Below are positions 8,641 through 16,250 of a stretch of 59,535 nt of DNA, one piece after another. Origin of the DNA: Phycisphaerae bacterium (GTDB lineage Bacteria > Planctomycetota > Phycisphaerae > UBA1845); NCBI GenBank assembly GCA_030429365.1, contig JAUIEW010000003.1, forward strand, positions 1 to 59,535. Reading direction: 5' to 3'. The position numbers and the translations under genes were made by a program. The stretch's first letter is position 1; each line of letters opens with the position of its first letter. Under the pieces are notes generated by a model that did not search any database, was not told the origin of the DNA, and was given only the letters and a program-made list of their open reading frames with translations.

Positions 8641-9101
8641 CACAGATTGAGATCAAACAGTTCCCAGGCGATCGCGGCCCGATGTACACGGCGACTGGCC
8701 GTTACGTGCGTCCGCAGGGATCGCATCGTTGGCAGCGTGTCCGATCGATGATCGCCAAGGCGTGGTCATTCGTCCGTACGGTGACACGTGGCCGCGTCAG
8801 CCGCGAAGTGCAGCTGAGACGGCTGTATGCGTGCATGGGTTGCGATCGCTCGACATCGCACAAGGACGGGCATTTGTATTGCGACGCTTGCGGGTGTGGC
8901 CACTGGTCGATGGCTCGACTTCAAGGACGCGGCGGGAAGCTGCGGTGGAAGGGAGCGACGTGCCCGCACCCGAGAGGCTCAAAGTGGGTGGACTTAAGAG
9001 AGGTTCGCCGAGCCAACGACGGGGATTCGACGGGCGTTCGGACGCCGGTCGAACAGGTGACAAATCGCGGCGATCGGACCGGGCTGGGGCAAGGTCGGTA
9101 A
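8637..9101 (+). CDS. Zinc-ribbon protein closing the tail module
   Basis: The 154-residue basic protein uses a TTG that overlaps the upstream TGA; an ATG at 8682 is a possible alternative. Residues about 67-107 hold a zinc-ribbon pattern: C-M-G-C, then Y-C-D-A-C-G-C, then a later T-C-P-H. The C-terminal 40 residues are polar and look disordered. Small zinc ribbons of this kind occur in phage structural neighbourhoods, where their job is unclear. It is the last gene of the plus-strand tail-like run. Confidence 0.5.
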   Translation: MTQIEIKQFPGDRGPMYTATGRYVRPQGSHRWQRVRSMIAKAWSFVRTVTRGRVSREVQLRRLYACMGCDRSTSHKDGHLYCDACGCGHWSMARLQGRGGKLRWKGATCPHPRGSKWVDLREVRRANDGDSTGVRTPVEQVTNRGDRTGLGQGR

Positions 9102-9477
9102 GCCGCTGAAGTATGGCCGCAATGCGGTCACCAACTCGATTGAGGCCCAAAACCTCCGTAACGACCCCTCAGGGCGTTGCGGATTTTGTACGCGCATTGG
9201 GTTTCTGCAGTTTCTTTGCACTTTTTGCAATTTCATCTCGCAGCTATCAATGCCAGTCCCCCTCTGCCCCCGTTTTTGGGGCGATAATTGTGTTTTCGGG
9301 GCTTGCTTTTTTGCCGAAAGGATGTATTAGTTTTATGTGTCAAACTCTTTTGGGGCGACCAAACTTTGTCGCCCGAATCGGCGTTTGGGGGGCTGGGGCG
9401 CGGTTTTGAGGCCCTTTGCTGCGAATTGGTGAATCCGGCTGCAAAGCGTCAGCCGGGCACTTGGTGAGTCACTCGAC
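9102..9477 (+). promoter_or_regulatory. Noncoding gap and feoA leader with two hairpins
   Basis: I see no credible gene here; the one open frame (9113-9409) has no ribosome site and reads like noise. Two hairpins can be drawn: GGGCGAC 9353-9359 with GTCGCCC 9368-9374 (8-base loop), and CCGGCTG 9435-9441 with CAGCCGG 9450-9456 (8-base loop). The second ends 21 bases before the feoA ATG and just upstream of the GGTGAG ribosome site at 9463-9468, so it could modulate translation. No convincing Fur box was found. Confidence 0.4.
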
Positions 9478-9726
9478 ATGATCGCTCAGAATCCCAGGAC
9501 ATTGGCGGACTTGAAGGCGTCGGCTAAGGCGACGGTGGCCTCGCTTCAGGGTGAACCGGCTGTTCAGCAGCGGTTGGCGGAGATGGGGCTGACGAGCGGC
9601 CGCCAGATTCGCATGGTGCGGGTGGCGCCGTTGGGCGATCCGTATCAGATCGAAGTGCTCAACTATCACCTTTCGCTTCGTCGCCGCGAATGTGAATGCG
9701 TGCTGCTTGCGACCGACCCGGCGTAA
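9478..9726 (+). CDS. feoA: Ferrous iron transport protein A
   Basis: This 82-residue protein is a single FeoA domain (SH3-like beta-barrel). Clear family features are the middle Q-Q-R-L-A-E-M-G-L-T-S-G, followed by hydrophobic strands ending in a Leu-Arg-Arg-Arg-Glu stretch. FeoA is a small cytosolic partner of the FeoB iron permease, thought to regulate it. The ATG has GGTGAG nine bases upstream. feoB follows 117 bases later on the same strand, so they form a feo operon. The length is normal for the family. Confidence 0.92.
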   Translation: MIAQNPRTLADLKASAKATVASLQGEPAVQQRLAEMGLTSGRQIRMVRVAPLGDPYQIEVLNYHLSLRRRECECVLLATDPA

Positions 9727-9742
9727 TCGGTCAGTTCGTATT

Positions 9743-9819
9743 CATTCTGTGCATTAGCATTCGGTGCATAAACAATCTGTGCATATGCATTCGGCGCGTC
9801 ACTCTTGCATTCGGCGCAT
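9743..9819 (+). repeat. Five copies of a 12-bp motif with 15/15/15/20-bp spacing upstream of feoB
   Basis: The motif CATTC(G/T)G(T/C)GCAT, with small variations, occurs at 9743, 9758, 9773, 9788 and 9808. The first four are exactly 15 bp apart and the last is 20 bp further. The block fills most of the feoA-feoB gap and ends 24 bases before the feoB ATG. It could be a slippage repeat or a multi-site operator. Confidence 0.8.
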
Positions 9820-9843
9820 CACGCCGCGACTTTCGGAATCTCC

Positions 9844-12024
9844 ATGGCAACAACCCAAGCGACGTCTGAATCACTTCCGGTCATCGCGCTGATGGGCAAT
9901 CCGAATGCCGGCAAAACTTCCGTCTTCAACATGCTGACCGGATTGCGCCGCCAGGTTGCCAACTATCCCGGCGTCACCGTCGAAAAAGCATCCGGCATCG
10001 TCCGCCACAACGCGACGCAACTCGAAGTGCTCGACCTGCCCGGTGCGTATAGCTTAACCGCTCGCTCGCCCGATGAATTTGTCGTCACCGAAATACTCCT
10101 CGGTCTTCGCGACGATACCAAACCGCTCGACGCGGCAGTCGTGGTCATCGATGCGACCAATCTCGAGCGCAACTTGTTCCTCGCGTCGCAGGTTCTAGAA
10201 GCCGGTCTGCCCACGGTCATCGCGCTGAACATGACCGACATCGCCGAGCGCCGCGGCATTCAAATCGACAGCGACAAACTGGCCGCCAATCTCGGCGTGC
10301 CCGTGATTCCGATCGTCGCCTCAACCGGAAAGGGTCGCGTCGCGCTGATCGAAGCCATCGAAAAGGCGATCGGCGGTGACAAACCGTCGCCCATTTGCGA
10401 TTGGCCCGACGCGGTGAACCAATCCGTCGAAGCGTTGTCGGCAGAGATCGCCAAGCGCAACGGCGCCGCGGAGCCGGTCACGCCCTACGAACTGCGCCGC
10501 TGCCTGCTCGACGCCAACGGCGAAATGGAACGAAAACTCCTCGCCCATCATCCCGACAGCCGAGCGCTGGCGGAATTTGTCAGCGGACAGCGGGAAAAAA
10601 TCAAAGTGTCCGGACACTCGCCGGCCAACCTCGAAGCCGAAATCCGCTACGCATGCATCGCGGATATCGTCAGCGGTTGCCTGAAGCGAACGCCCAACAC
10701 GCAACCCACCCGCAGCGAACGACTCGACAACCTTTTAACCCATCGCATACTCGGCACGCTGATCTTCGTGGCCGTCATGACCGTGACATTCATCAGCGTG
10801 TTCAGTTGGGCGGCGCCGCTGATGGATGGTATCGAGGCCATGTTCGGAGCGCTGGCCGGTTGGGTGCATTCCGCACTGGGCGAAGGACTGCTCGCGACGT
10901 TCTTAACCGACGGCGTCATCGGTGGTGTCGGTAGCGTCCTCGTGTTTCTGCCGCAGATCATGATTCTAATCGCGCTGATCACACTGCTCGAAGATTGCGG
11001 ATACCTTGCGCGGGCGGCGTTCTTAATGGATCGCGTGCTGCGCGTATTCGGACTCGGCGGACGCGGATTCGTGCCGCTGCTGTCTTCGTTTGCGTGCGCC
11101 ATTCCCGGTGTGATGGCCACGCGCACCATCGAATGCCCGCGCGAACGTTTGATCACCATCCTCATCGCCCCGCTGATGGCCTGCAGCGCCCGCATTCCGG
11201 TGTACACGATTTTTGTCGCCGCGTTCATCCCGCAAAAAGTCGTCCTCGGTTTCCTGCCGCTGCAAGGTTTGGTTTTCGCCGGGATGTATTTCTTCGGCAT
11301 CGTCGCTGCAGCCGTCGCCGCGCTCGTATTTCGAAGTGTGCTCCAGGGACGCACGCCGACGCCGTTTATCCTCGAACTCCCCAGCTATAAAAAACCGTCG
11401 ATCAAACTGATCCTCTGGCGCTCGTTTGACCGGGGCAAGGTTTTCGTCCAGTCGGCTGGCACCATCATCCTCGCGATGAGCATCATCATCTGGGCGCTCC
11501 TGTACTTTCCCAGACCGGCCGACCTCGAAACAAAAGTCCGCGCCGACATGCAACAAGCCGGCATCACCGAACCGGTCAAAATCGAAAACGCAGTCGCCGG
11601 CGAATACCTGCGCAACAGCTACATGGGGCGCGTCGGGAAAGCGATCGAGCCAGCCGTCAAACCGCTCGGATGGGATTGGAAAATCGGGATGGCCACGCTG
11701 GCATCTTTCCCCGCGCGCGAGGTCGTCGTCTCGACGTTGGGCATCATTTACAACCTTGGCGCGGGTGCGGACGAAGAATCCACCGCCCTGCGCCAGAAGC
11801 TTCAATCGGCGACTTGGCCAGATGGGCGGAAGGTTTATAACATCCCTGTGGTGCTGTCGATCATGGTGTTCTTCGCGCTGTGTTGTCAGTGCGGCGGGAC
11901 GGTGGCGGTCATCAAGCGCGAAACAAATTCGTGGAAGTGGGCGGCTGTCGCGTTTTCGTACATGACGATTCTGGCGTATGTCGGCGCGCTGGTTGTGTAT
12001 CAGGTTGGCATTCGGATTTCTTAA
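9844..12024 (+). CDS. feoB: Ferrous iron transporter FeoB
   Basis: FeoB is the inner-membrane Fe(II) permease with a cytosolic GTPase domain. The 726-residue length fits the family. The G-domain motifs are present: G1 GNPNAGKTS (residues 18-26), a switch segment with YPGVTVEK, G3 DLPGAYS and G4 NMTD. The GTPase region and helical linker run to about residue 290. They are followed by the hydrophobic core with FeoB signatures: FLPQIMILI, CGYLARAAFLMDR, the GRGFVPLLSSFACAIPGVMATR gate, and ARIPVY. The open frame extends to 9805, but the extra 13 residues are encoded by the upstream repeat array, so the ATG at 9844 is preferred. A small Cys-rich Feo partner follows. Confidence 0.95.
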   Translation: MATTQATSESLPVIALMGNPNAGKTSVFNMLTGLRRQVANYPGVTVEKASGIVRHNATQLEVLDLPGAYSLTARSPDEFVVTEILLGLRDDTKPLDAAVVVIDATNLERNLFLASQVLEAGLPTVIALNMTDIAERRGIQIDSDKLAANLGVPVIPIVASTGKGRVALIEAIEKAIGGDKPSPICDWPDAVNQSVEALSAEIAKRNGAAEPVTPYELRRCLLDANGEMERKLLAHHPDSRALAEFVSGQREKIKVSGHSPANLEAEIRYACIADIVSGCLKRTPNTQPTRSERLDNLLTHRILGTLIFVAVMTVTFISVFSWAAPLMDGIEAMFGALAGWVHSALGEGLLATFLTDGVIGGVGSVLVFLPQIMILIALITLLEDCGYLARAAFLMDRVLRVFGLGGRGFVPLLSSFACAIPGVMATRTIECPRERLITILIAPLMACSARIPVYTIFVAAFIPQKVVLGFLPLQGLVFAGMYFFGIVAAAVAALVFRSVLQGRTPTPFILELPSYKKPSIKLILWRSFDRGKVFVQSAGTIILAMSIIIWALLYFPRPADLETKVRADMQQAGITEPVKIENAVAGEYLRNSYMGRVGKAIEPAVKPLGWDWKIGMATLASFPAREVVVSTLGIIYNLGAGADEESTALRQKLQSATWPDGRKVYNIPVVLSIMVFFALCCQCGGTVAVIKRETNSWKWAAVAFSYMTILAYVGALVVYQVGIRIS

Positions 12025-12043
12025 ACGTTTGGCGGGTGAGTCT

Positions 12044-12250
12044 ATGTGGTGGGAATACGTGATTGTGGTTGGCGGTCTGGCGCTGGCTGTTGTTTACGCC
12101 ATCGCGTTCGCGCGGAAGATTTTCGGCGAAGGCGAAGGGTGCGGCTGCGGTCACGGCGCGTGTTCAAATGAAAACCACGGCGAATCGGATTCGCCGAAGC
12201 TCAAAGTCACGCCGCTGGTCGAATTGAAGGGCCCCACCGACAGCAAGTAG
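12044..12250 (+). CDS. FeoB-associated Cys-rich membrane protein
   Basis: This 68-residue protein has an N-terminal transmembrane helix (about residues 4-25, WEYVIVVGGLALAVVYAIAF), then a short Cys motif, C-G-C-G-H-G-A-C, and a hydrophilic tail. This matches the family of FeoB-associated Cys-rich membrane proteins found after feoB, which may handle iron at the membrane. The ATG at 12044 has a GGTGAG-like site just ahead; the longer frame from 11978 overlaps feoB. Its TAG stop (12248-12250) is part of the palindromic repeat starting at 12247. Confidence 0.85.
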   Translation: MWWEYVIVVGGLALAVVYAIAFARKIFGEGEGCGCGHGACSNENHGESDSPKLKVTPLVELKGPTDSK

Positions 12251-12310
12251 GGTGGGCCGTGCCCACCGCAGTTTGAGCGCCGACGACATGGTGGGCACGG
12301 CCCACCCTAC
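12247..12310. repeat. Palindromic repeat A1 (GTAGGGTGGGC type)
   Basis: Two perfect 21-bp inverted arms, 12247-12267 and 12290-12310, flank a 22-bp centre. Each arm is itself a small hairpin, GGTGGGC-CGT-GCCCACC. The second base onward of the left arm supplies the TAG stop of the Feo Cys-rich gene. Copies A2 and A3 occur elsewhere in the window. It probably acts as a terminator hairpin or is a REP-like mobile repeat. Confidence 0.9.
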
Positions 12311-12313
12311 GCA

Positions 12314-12418
12314 CTACGCGGCGCCACTTCCCAGGAAGATTCCAAAAACCGCGCTGAGCAATCCACCCAACAGCGCCAGCAAAAACCCGATCCCTGAACC
12401 CAATCCTGCAAAGAACAT
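12314..12418 (-). CDS. Possible 34-residue Gly-rich membrane protein
   Basis: A short frame on the minus strand starts at the ATG at 12418 with AAAGGA seven bases upstream, and ends in TAG at 12314-12316. The product is almost entirely hydrophobic: it starts MFFAGLGSGIGF, has one Leu/Gly/Phe-rich membrane span with GxxxG-type spacing (residues 7-30), and ends GSGAA. No charged residue is present. The ribosome site and clean membrane profile favour a real small protein. It lies alone between repeats A1 and A2. No family is known to me; conservation is untested. Confidence 0.4.
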   Translation of the reverse strand: MFFAGLGSGIGFLLALLGGLLSAVFGIFLGSGAA

Positions 12419-12575
12419 GCGGTCATCCTTTCGCATCGCGACTCGTCTTGTTCACTGGCCCCCATCAAGCCAATGACTTCGCGCTTCATTCGGCGCGGGT
12501 GCATGGTACACTGAAGCCGATTTTGCGAATAGACCCGAATTCGCAGAGATAAGAAAACGATCCGGCGATCGCATC

Positions 12576-12640
12576 GTAGGGTGGGCCATGCCCACCGCTG
12601 TTCGAACCACAACGACATGGTGGGCACGGCCCCCCCCTAC
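12576..12640. repeat. Palindromic repeat A2 (degenerate copy)
   Basis: The left arm 12576-12596 (GTAGGGTGGGCCATGCCCACC-like, one change from A1) and right arm 12619-12640 have the same organisation as A1. The right arm carries an extra C and an A-to-C change in its C-run, so it is decaying. It ends about 50 bases upstream of the carboxypeptidase gene. Confidence 0.85.
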
Positions 12641-12690
12641 GCGATCGGCTTTGCCATTTTGATCCCATTGATTTCCCGCGGAGGTTGACC

Positions 12691-14220
12691 GTGCGCTTTT
12701 CACGCCCCAAACGCTTTGGCCCTGTTGTCGTAGCACTTCTAACCGTAAGCCTGCTCGTCGGACTTGCCGGCTGCTCTGCGACGCAGACGATCCATGACCC
12801 GGTCCTCCGCTCGCAACTTGGCGAAATCCTCAACCGCAATGCCGACACAGGTGCGATGATCAGCGCCCGCGTTGTCGACCTGGCCAGCGGGACCGAACTT
12901 TACGCGTCCAACGAAGACGTCGCCGTCATGCCCGCGAGCAACATGAAATTGGTCACCAGTTCGACCGGTTTGGACTTGCTGGGACCGGACTACAAGTTTC
13001 AAACGTATCTCGCCCGCGACGGTGACGACCTTTGGATCACCGGGACGGGCGACCCAGCCGTCGGTGACAACCCGTTGGCCAAACGTCGCGGCGGCACGAC
13101 GATGACCGTGTTCGACGATTGGATCAAAGCCTTGAGGCAAAAGGGAATCAACCACGTTTCGGGCGACCTGGTGTACTACGAAGGGGCGTTCGACGCGTAT
13201 CATTTCCATGACACGTGGGATCATGATGACCTCGTCCACTGGTATGCCGCCCCGGTATCCGGATTGAACTTCAATGACAACTGCGTGGACATCACCATCA
13301 GCCCGACGACCGACGGCCAACCGGTGTCATATACTGTCACTCCGCCGTATGACGATCTCGTCGTGGTCAACGAGTGCATCACCGGCAAGGACGAAGAGCC
13401 GACCATCAACCGCATGCCGCACGCCAACGTCGTCGTCATCGGCGGCGGATGCAGCAAGACGAAGGCGCTCAAGAGCAAACCGGTCAACGATCCCGGCGAA
13501 TTCTTCGCGGGCGCGTTTCGCAGGCATTTGGTCAACAACGGGATCGTCGTCGATGGCGAAGTTCGATCGTCACCGACACCGCTCGGCGAATCGCTCATCC
13601 CGCCAGCCGACGCGATCATCGCGACGCATACGACGACGATGCCGGAAGTCCTCTGGCGGATCAACAAAAGCAGCCAGAACCTCTTTGCCGAGTGCATGTG
13701 CAAGCTGAGCGGACGGGTCTTCGATGAGGCGAGCGGGCACCAGCGCCCCGGTTCGTGGGCTGGCGGCGAACGGGCGATTCGCGCGTTTATGAAAAAGAAC
13801 CGCATCGACGATTCGAAGCTGAAGGTAGCCGACGGGTCGGGCCTTAGCCGCGGCAACAACGTCACCGCCCACCTCATCAGCGACATTCTGATCGCGATGC
13901 ACAAGCACAAAGACTTCGAGGTCTTCCGCGCAAGCCTGGCCGAACCGGGCGAAACCGGAACGCTGGGCCGCCGCATGAAAAGCCTCAACGGCCGCGTATT
14001 CGCCAAAACGGGCTACATCAGAGGCGTCCGCGCCCTGAGCGGATACGTTCACACCAAGAACGACCGTTGGCTGGTGTTCTCCTTCATCTACAACAAAATT
14101 CCCGGCAGCGTCCAACCCTTCAACGATCTGCAAAACGAAGCCTGCGAGCTGTTGTACAATTGGGACCCGGATGGCAAGGACGCCAAGCAAGACGCCGAAA
14201 AACTAATCGCATCAATGTAG
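12691..14220 (+). CDS. dacB: D-alanyl-D-alanine carboxypeptidase/endopeptidase (PBP4-like, S13), lipoprotein
   Basis: This trims peptidoglycan stem peptides in the periplasm. All three penicillin-binding motifs are present: S-x-x-K at S83-K86 (SNMK), S-x-N at S328-N330 (SQN) and K-T-G at 439-441. The long insert between the first two is normal for the S13 family. The N-terminus is a lipoprotein signal: basic residues, a hydrophobic stretch, then L-A-G-C with lipidated Cys28. GTG at 12691 is chosen because GGAGG lies six bases before it; a TTG at 12685 sits against that site. Length 509 is typical. The TAG stop lies in repeat B1. The gene symbol is used in the PBP4-family sense. Confidence 0.88.
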   Translation: MRFSRPKRFGPVVVALLTVSLLVGLAGCSATQTIHDPVLRSQLGEILNRNADTGAMISARVVDLASGTELYASNEDVAVMPASNMKLVTSSTGLDLLGPDYKFQTYLARDGDDLWITGTGDPAVGDNPLAKRRGGTTMTVFDDWIKALRQKGINHVSGDLVYYEGAFDAYHFHDTWDHDDLVHWYAAPVSGLNFNDNCVDITISPTTDGQPVSYTVTPPYDDLVVVNECITGKDEEPTINRMPHANVVVIGGGCSKTKALKSKPVNDPGEFFAGAFRRHLVNNGIVVDGEVRSSPTPLGESLIPPADAIIATHTTTMPEVLWRINKSSQNLFAECMCKLSGRVFDEASGHQRPGSWAGGERAIRAFMKKNRIDDSKLKVADGSGLSRGNNVTAHLISDILIAMHKHKDFEVFRASLAEPGETGTLGRRMKSLNGRVFAKTGYIRGVRALSGYVHTKNDRWLVFSFIYNKIPGSVQPFNDLQNEACELLYNWDPDGKDAKQDAEKLIASM

Positions 14221-14239
14221 GGTGCGTCCCGGACGCACC
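14217..14239. repeat. Palindromic repeat B1 (GTAGGGTGCGTCC type)
   Basis: A GTAG start is followed by the palindrome GGTGCGTCC/GGACGCACC around a central C. The TAG at 14218-14220 is the stop codon of the carboxypeptidase gene. Only the single arm is seen here; no facing copy was found within 150 bases. Confidence 0.75.
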
Positions 14240-14293
14240 TGCTTAGACTGTTCGTCGTCAACAAGCCAACATTGATCAGCAGATCGGGCCAAA

Positions 14294-15394
14294 ATGTCGT
14301 ACGCGATGACAATCCTCCTGGCAGCGCTCGCATCCGCGCCAGCCGACGCCTCGACCAACGGCGAACGTTATGAAATCGCTTACCACCATGTTCTCCGCAA
14401 CCACACCAAGCAGCCGCTTCGCGATGTGCGGGTGTATCTCACTGTCCCGCCGAGCGATGGCTACCAGTCGATTGGAGGATTTCGGGTCGAAACGTTCGGC
14501 CACGATGTGCACATTTCCAATCGCCGCGACGAATTTGGCAACGCCTTGAAACGCGTCGTTATCCCGGAGATTGCGGCGGGCGCAGAGGTGCGCGTCGGGT
14601 TTTCGTGTGAAGCTGTCCTTCGTCCGCCGACCGTCGCCCGCTTCGACTCGCCGCCCAAGAAATCATATGCCGACGTTGATCCGGAATTGATCAAGACGTT
14701 CACCCGCAATCACAGCATCTTTGACCTTGAATCGCCGGTGATCAGAGCAAAAGCCGCCGAATTGCTTCGGGACTATCCCGAACCAGCCGCCCGGGCTGTC
14801 GCGATCCATCATTTCATTGCCGGTTCGTTCAAGTACAAGCGCGGCGACGGCTGGCATTCAGCCCCCGCTGTGCTTGAGCGGCGCAGCGGTTCGTGCTCCG
14901 AATTCACGTATGTCTTCTGTGCGTTGTGCCGCGCCACCGGGATTCCAACCCGAATGGTCGGGGCTTCCATGTTTCCCGCGAAAAAACGGATGCCCTTCGT
15001 CGATCGAGTCTGGCATCGTTGGCCGGAGGCGTATCTGCCCGACCAAGGCTGGGTCGCGTTCGATCCGACACTGGACCGCAGACGGAAGAATCCGCTTTTC
15101 GTCGGAACGCATCATGGCCGCACACTCATCCTGACGCGCAAGGGCGACCGCAGTACGCAATTGGGCCTGTCATATCTCCCATCGAACTCGCATAGCCGCC
15201 AGATCAAGCGCTCGCGATACTTCGTCTGGTCACAAGGGACGCGCCGAAAACTCGAAGAGGCGCAAGCGAAACTGCAAGCTGGCGAAAATAAGAAAGCGGC
15301 AGCGCTGCTTAAACGAATCGTGCGAACGCACGGCGAAACACGCACCGGAATAGAAGCCGCACAAATTCTGCGTGAAATGGACGAAGAGAAGTAG
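14294..15394 (+). CDS. Secreted transglutaminase-like protein
   Basis: This 366-residue protein carries a transglutaminase-like (papain-fold) domain. The catalytic triad can be placed: Cys201 (R-S-G-S-C-S-E-F), His241 (V-W-H-R-W-P-E-A-Y) and Asp257 (V-A-F-D-P-T-L-D). The N-terminus is a short signal peptide (MTILLAALASAPADA region), so it probably acts in the periplasm or envelope. A beta-sandwich-like region (about 25-130) precedes the catalytic domain. The last 60 residues are a charged helix, perhaps a TPR-like pair. Bacterial members act as peptidases or amidases as often as cross-linkers. The TAG stop lies within repeat C1. Confidence 0.82.
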   Translation: MSYAMTILLAALASAPADASTNGERYEIAYHHVLRNHTKQPLRDVRVYLTVPPSDGYQSIGGFRVETFGHDVHISNRRDEFGNALKRVVIPEIAAGAEVRVGFSCEAVLRPPTVARFDSPPKKSYADVDPELIKTFTRNHSIFDLESPVIRAKAAELLRDYPEPAARAVAIHHFIAGSFKYKRGDGWHSAPAVLERRSGSCSEFTYVFCALCRATGIPTRMVGASMFPAKKRMPFVDRVWHRWPEAYLPDQGWVAFDPTLDRRRKNPLFVGTHHGRTLILTRKGDRSTQLGLSYLPSNSHSRQIKRSRYFVWSQGTRRKLEEAQAKLQAGENKKAAALLKRIVRTHGETRTGIEAAQILREMDEEK

Positions 15395-15411
15395 GGTCCG
15401 CTGTGCGGACC
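15391..15411. repeat. Palindromic repeat C1 (GTAGGGTCCGC type)
   Basis: GTAG followed by the palindrome GGTCCGC-TGT-GCGGACC. TAG at 15392-15394 is the stop codon of the transglutaminase-like gene. Related to the arms of repeat C2 at 21543-21617, which are identical in sequence. Confidence 0.85.
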
Positions 15412-15514
15412 GCGTGAATGCATCGTCCATTGAATAGCACGGAGCTATCTGGCGAAGCCTAGCGACAGCCAGTTCTACTTTCTTGTCTTTGTATTCGCGT
15501 GGATACCGCTACTG

Positions 15515-15751
15515 ATGCGACAAGCAAGTAAACTGCCTATTCGTAAAAACCATCGAGACTCTGGCGGGTGGCTTGTGTTAATTGGAGCGGGGTTCGCCGG
15601 TCTTCAATTCGGTGTGTGGACGCATCATCAGGCGTGGGATTTGGTCAATTGGCCGATCAACGGTCGAACCATCTACTGGAGCTTGATTCTGGTGGCGATT
15701 GTCTTGGGCTCTGTTGACTGTCTCCGCGATTCATTCGCCTCGCTTCCTTGA
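15515..15751 (+). CDS. Small membrane protein, possibly 5'-degraded
   Basis: The 78-residue product has two predicted membrane helices (about residues 18-36, GGWLVLIGAGFAGLQFGVW, and 50-66, YWSLILVAIVLGSV) and a His-containing loop. The frame stays open upstream for about 32 codons without ATG, GTG or TTG, and part of that stretch is strongly hydrophobic (FYFLVFVFAWIPLL), as if a first helix had lost its start. It may therefore be a truncated gene. No good ribosome site was seen before the ATG. Confidence 0.4.
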   Translation: MRQASKLPIRKNHRDSGGWLVLIGAGFAGLQFGVWTHHQAWDLVNWPINGRTIYWSLILVAIVLGSVDCLRDSFASLP

Positions 15752-15845
15752 AGTCCGATTGTTGAATGCATAAGGTCACAACTAGACGATCTGCAGTTTG
15801 GGCAGAATGCGAAAACAAAGGCCTTCAATACACTGGAGCAAATCT

Positions 15846-16226
15846 ATGGCAACGCTGGAAGATGCATCGACACAGTACAATGACATGACGGGAACTGCCG
15901 CGATAGACTGGCACGACTTCACGGTCCATTCGTTTGCAGAGAAATGCGGTATTGACACACGAAGGTATTTTCCTTTAGGGATCAAGCTATACCTTGGAGA
16001 TCGCGGGTATTCTTCGGTGTCTTTCGCAGCGGCGGAGAAATCGATTGTCGGCGAGACTATTGACGAAATTGAGTCATATGCGAAAGCGAACAACGGCACA
16101 GTACCCACTGTTCGGCTTGAATCAGGGGCTACAGTGGAAGACATCAGAGGATTTGCGAAAAGATTCGAGATAGTGCTGAAGTCCAAGTCCGATCGCATTT
16201 GCCACTTGGAATTCGACGAACAATGA
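15846..16226 (+). CDS. Hypothetical protein, lower-GC region
   Basis: This 126-residue soluble protein starts at an ATG with GGAG seven bases upstream; a longer frame from 15798 lacks such a site. It is mixed alpha/beta with moderately conserved-looking patches (IDWHDFTVHSFAE, PLGIKLYLGDRGYSSVSF) but no family is recognised. The base composition is visibly less GC-rich than in the flanking genes and is shared with the convergent gene at 16251-16772, so the pair may have arrived together. Confidence 0.55.
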   Translation: MATLEDASTQYNDMTGTAAIDWHDFTVHSFAEKCGIDTRRYFPLGIKLYLGDRGYSSVSFAAAEKSIVGETIDEIESYAKANNGTVPTVRLESGATVEDIRGFAKRFEIVLKSKSDRICHLEFDEQ

Positions 16227-16250
16227 TTCGAGTTCTGGAATTCCAATCTG

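Noticed and set aside
9113..9409. 98-codon open frame between the tail module and feoA
   Set aside because: No ribosome site, unusual composition, and it covers hairpins in the feoA leader.
9102..9477. Fur box for the feo operon
   Set aside because: GATAATTGTG-type words were seen, but nothing close to the palindromic 19-bp consensus.
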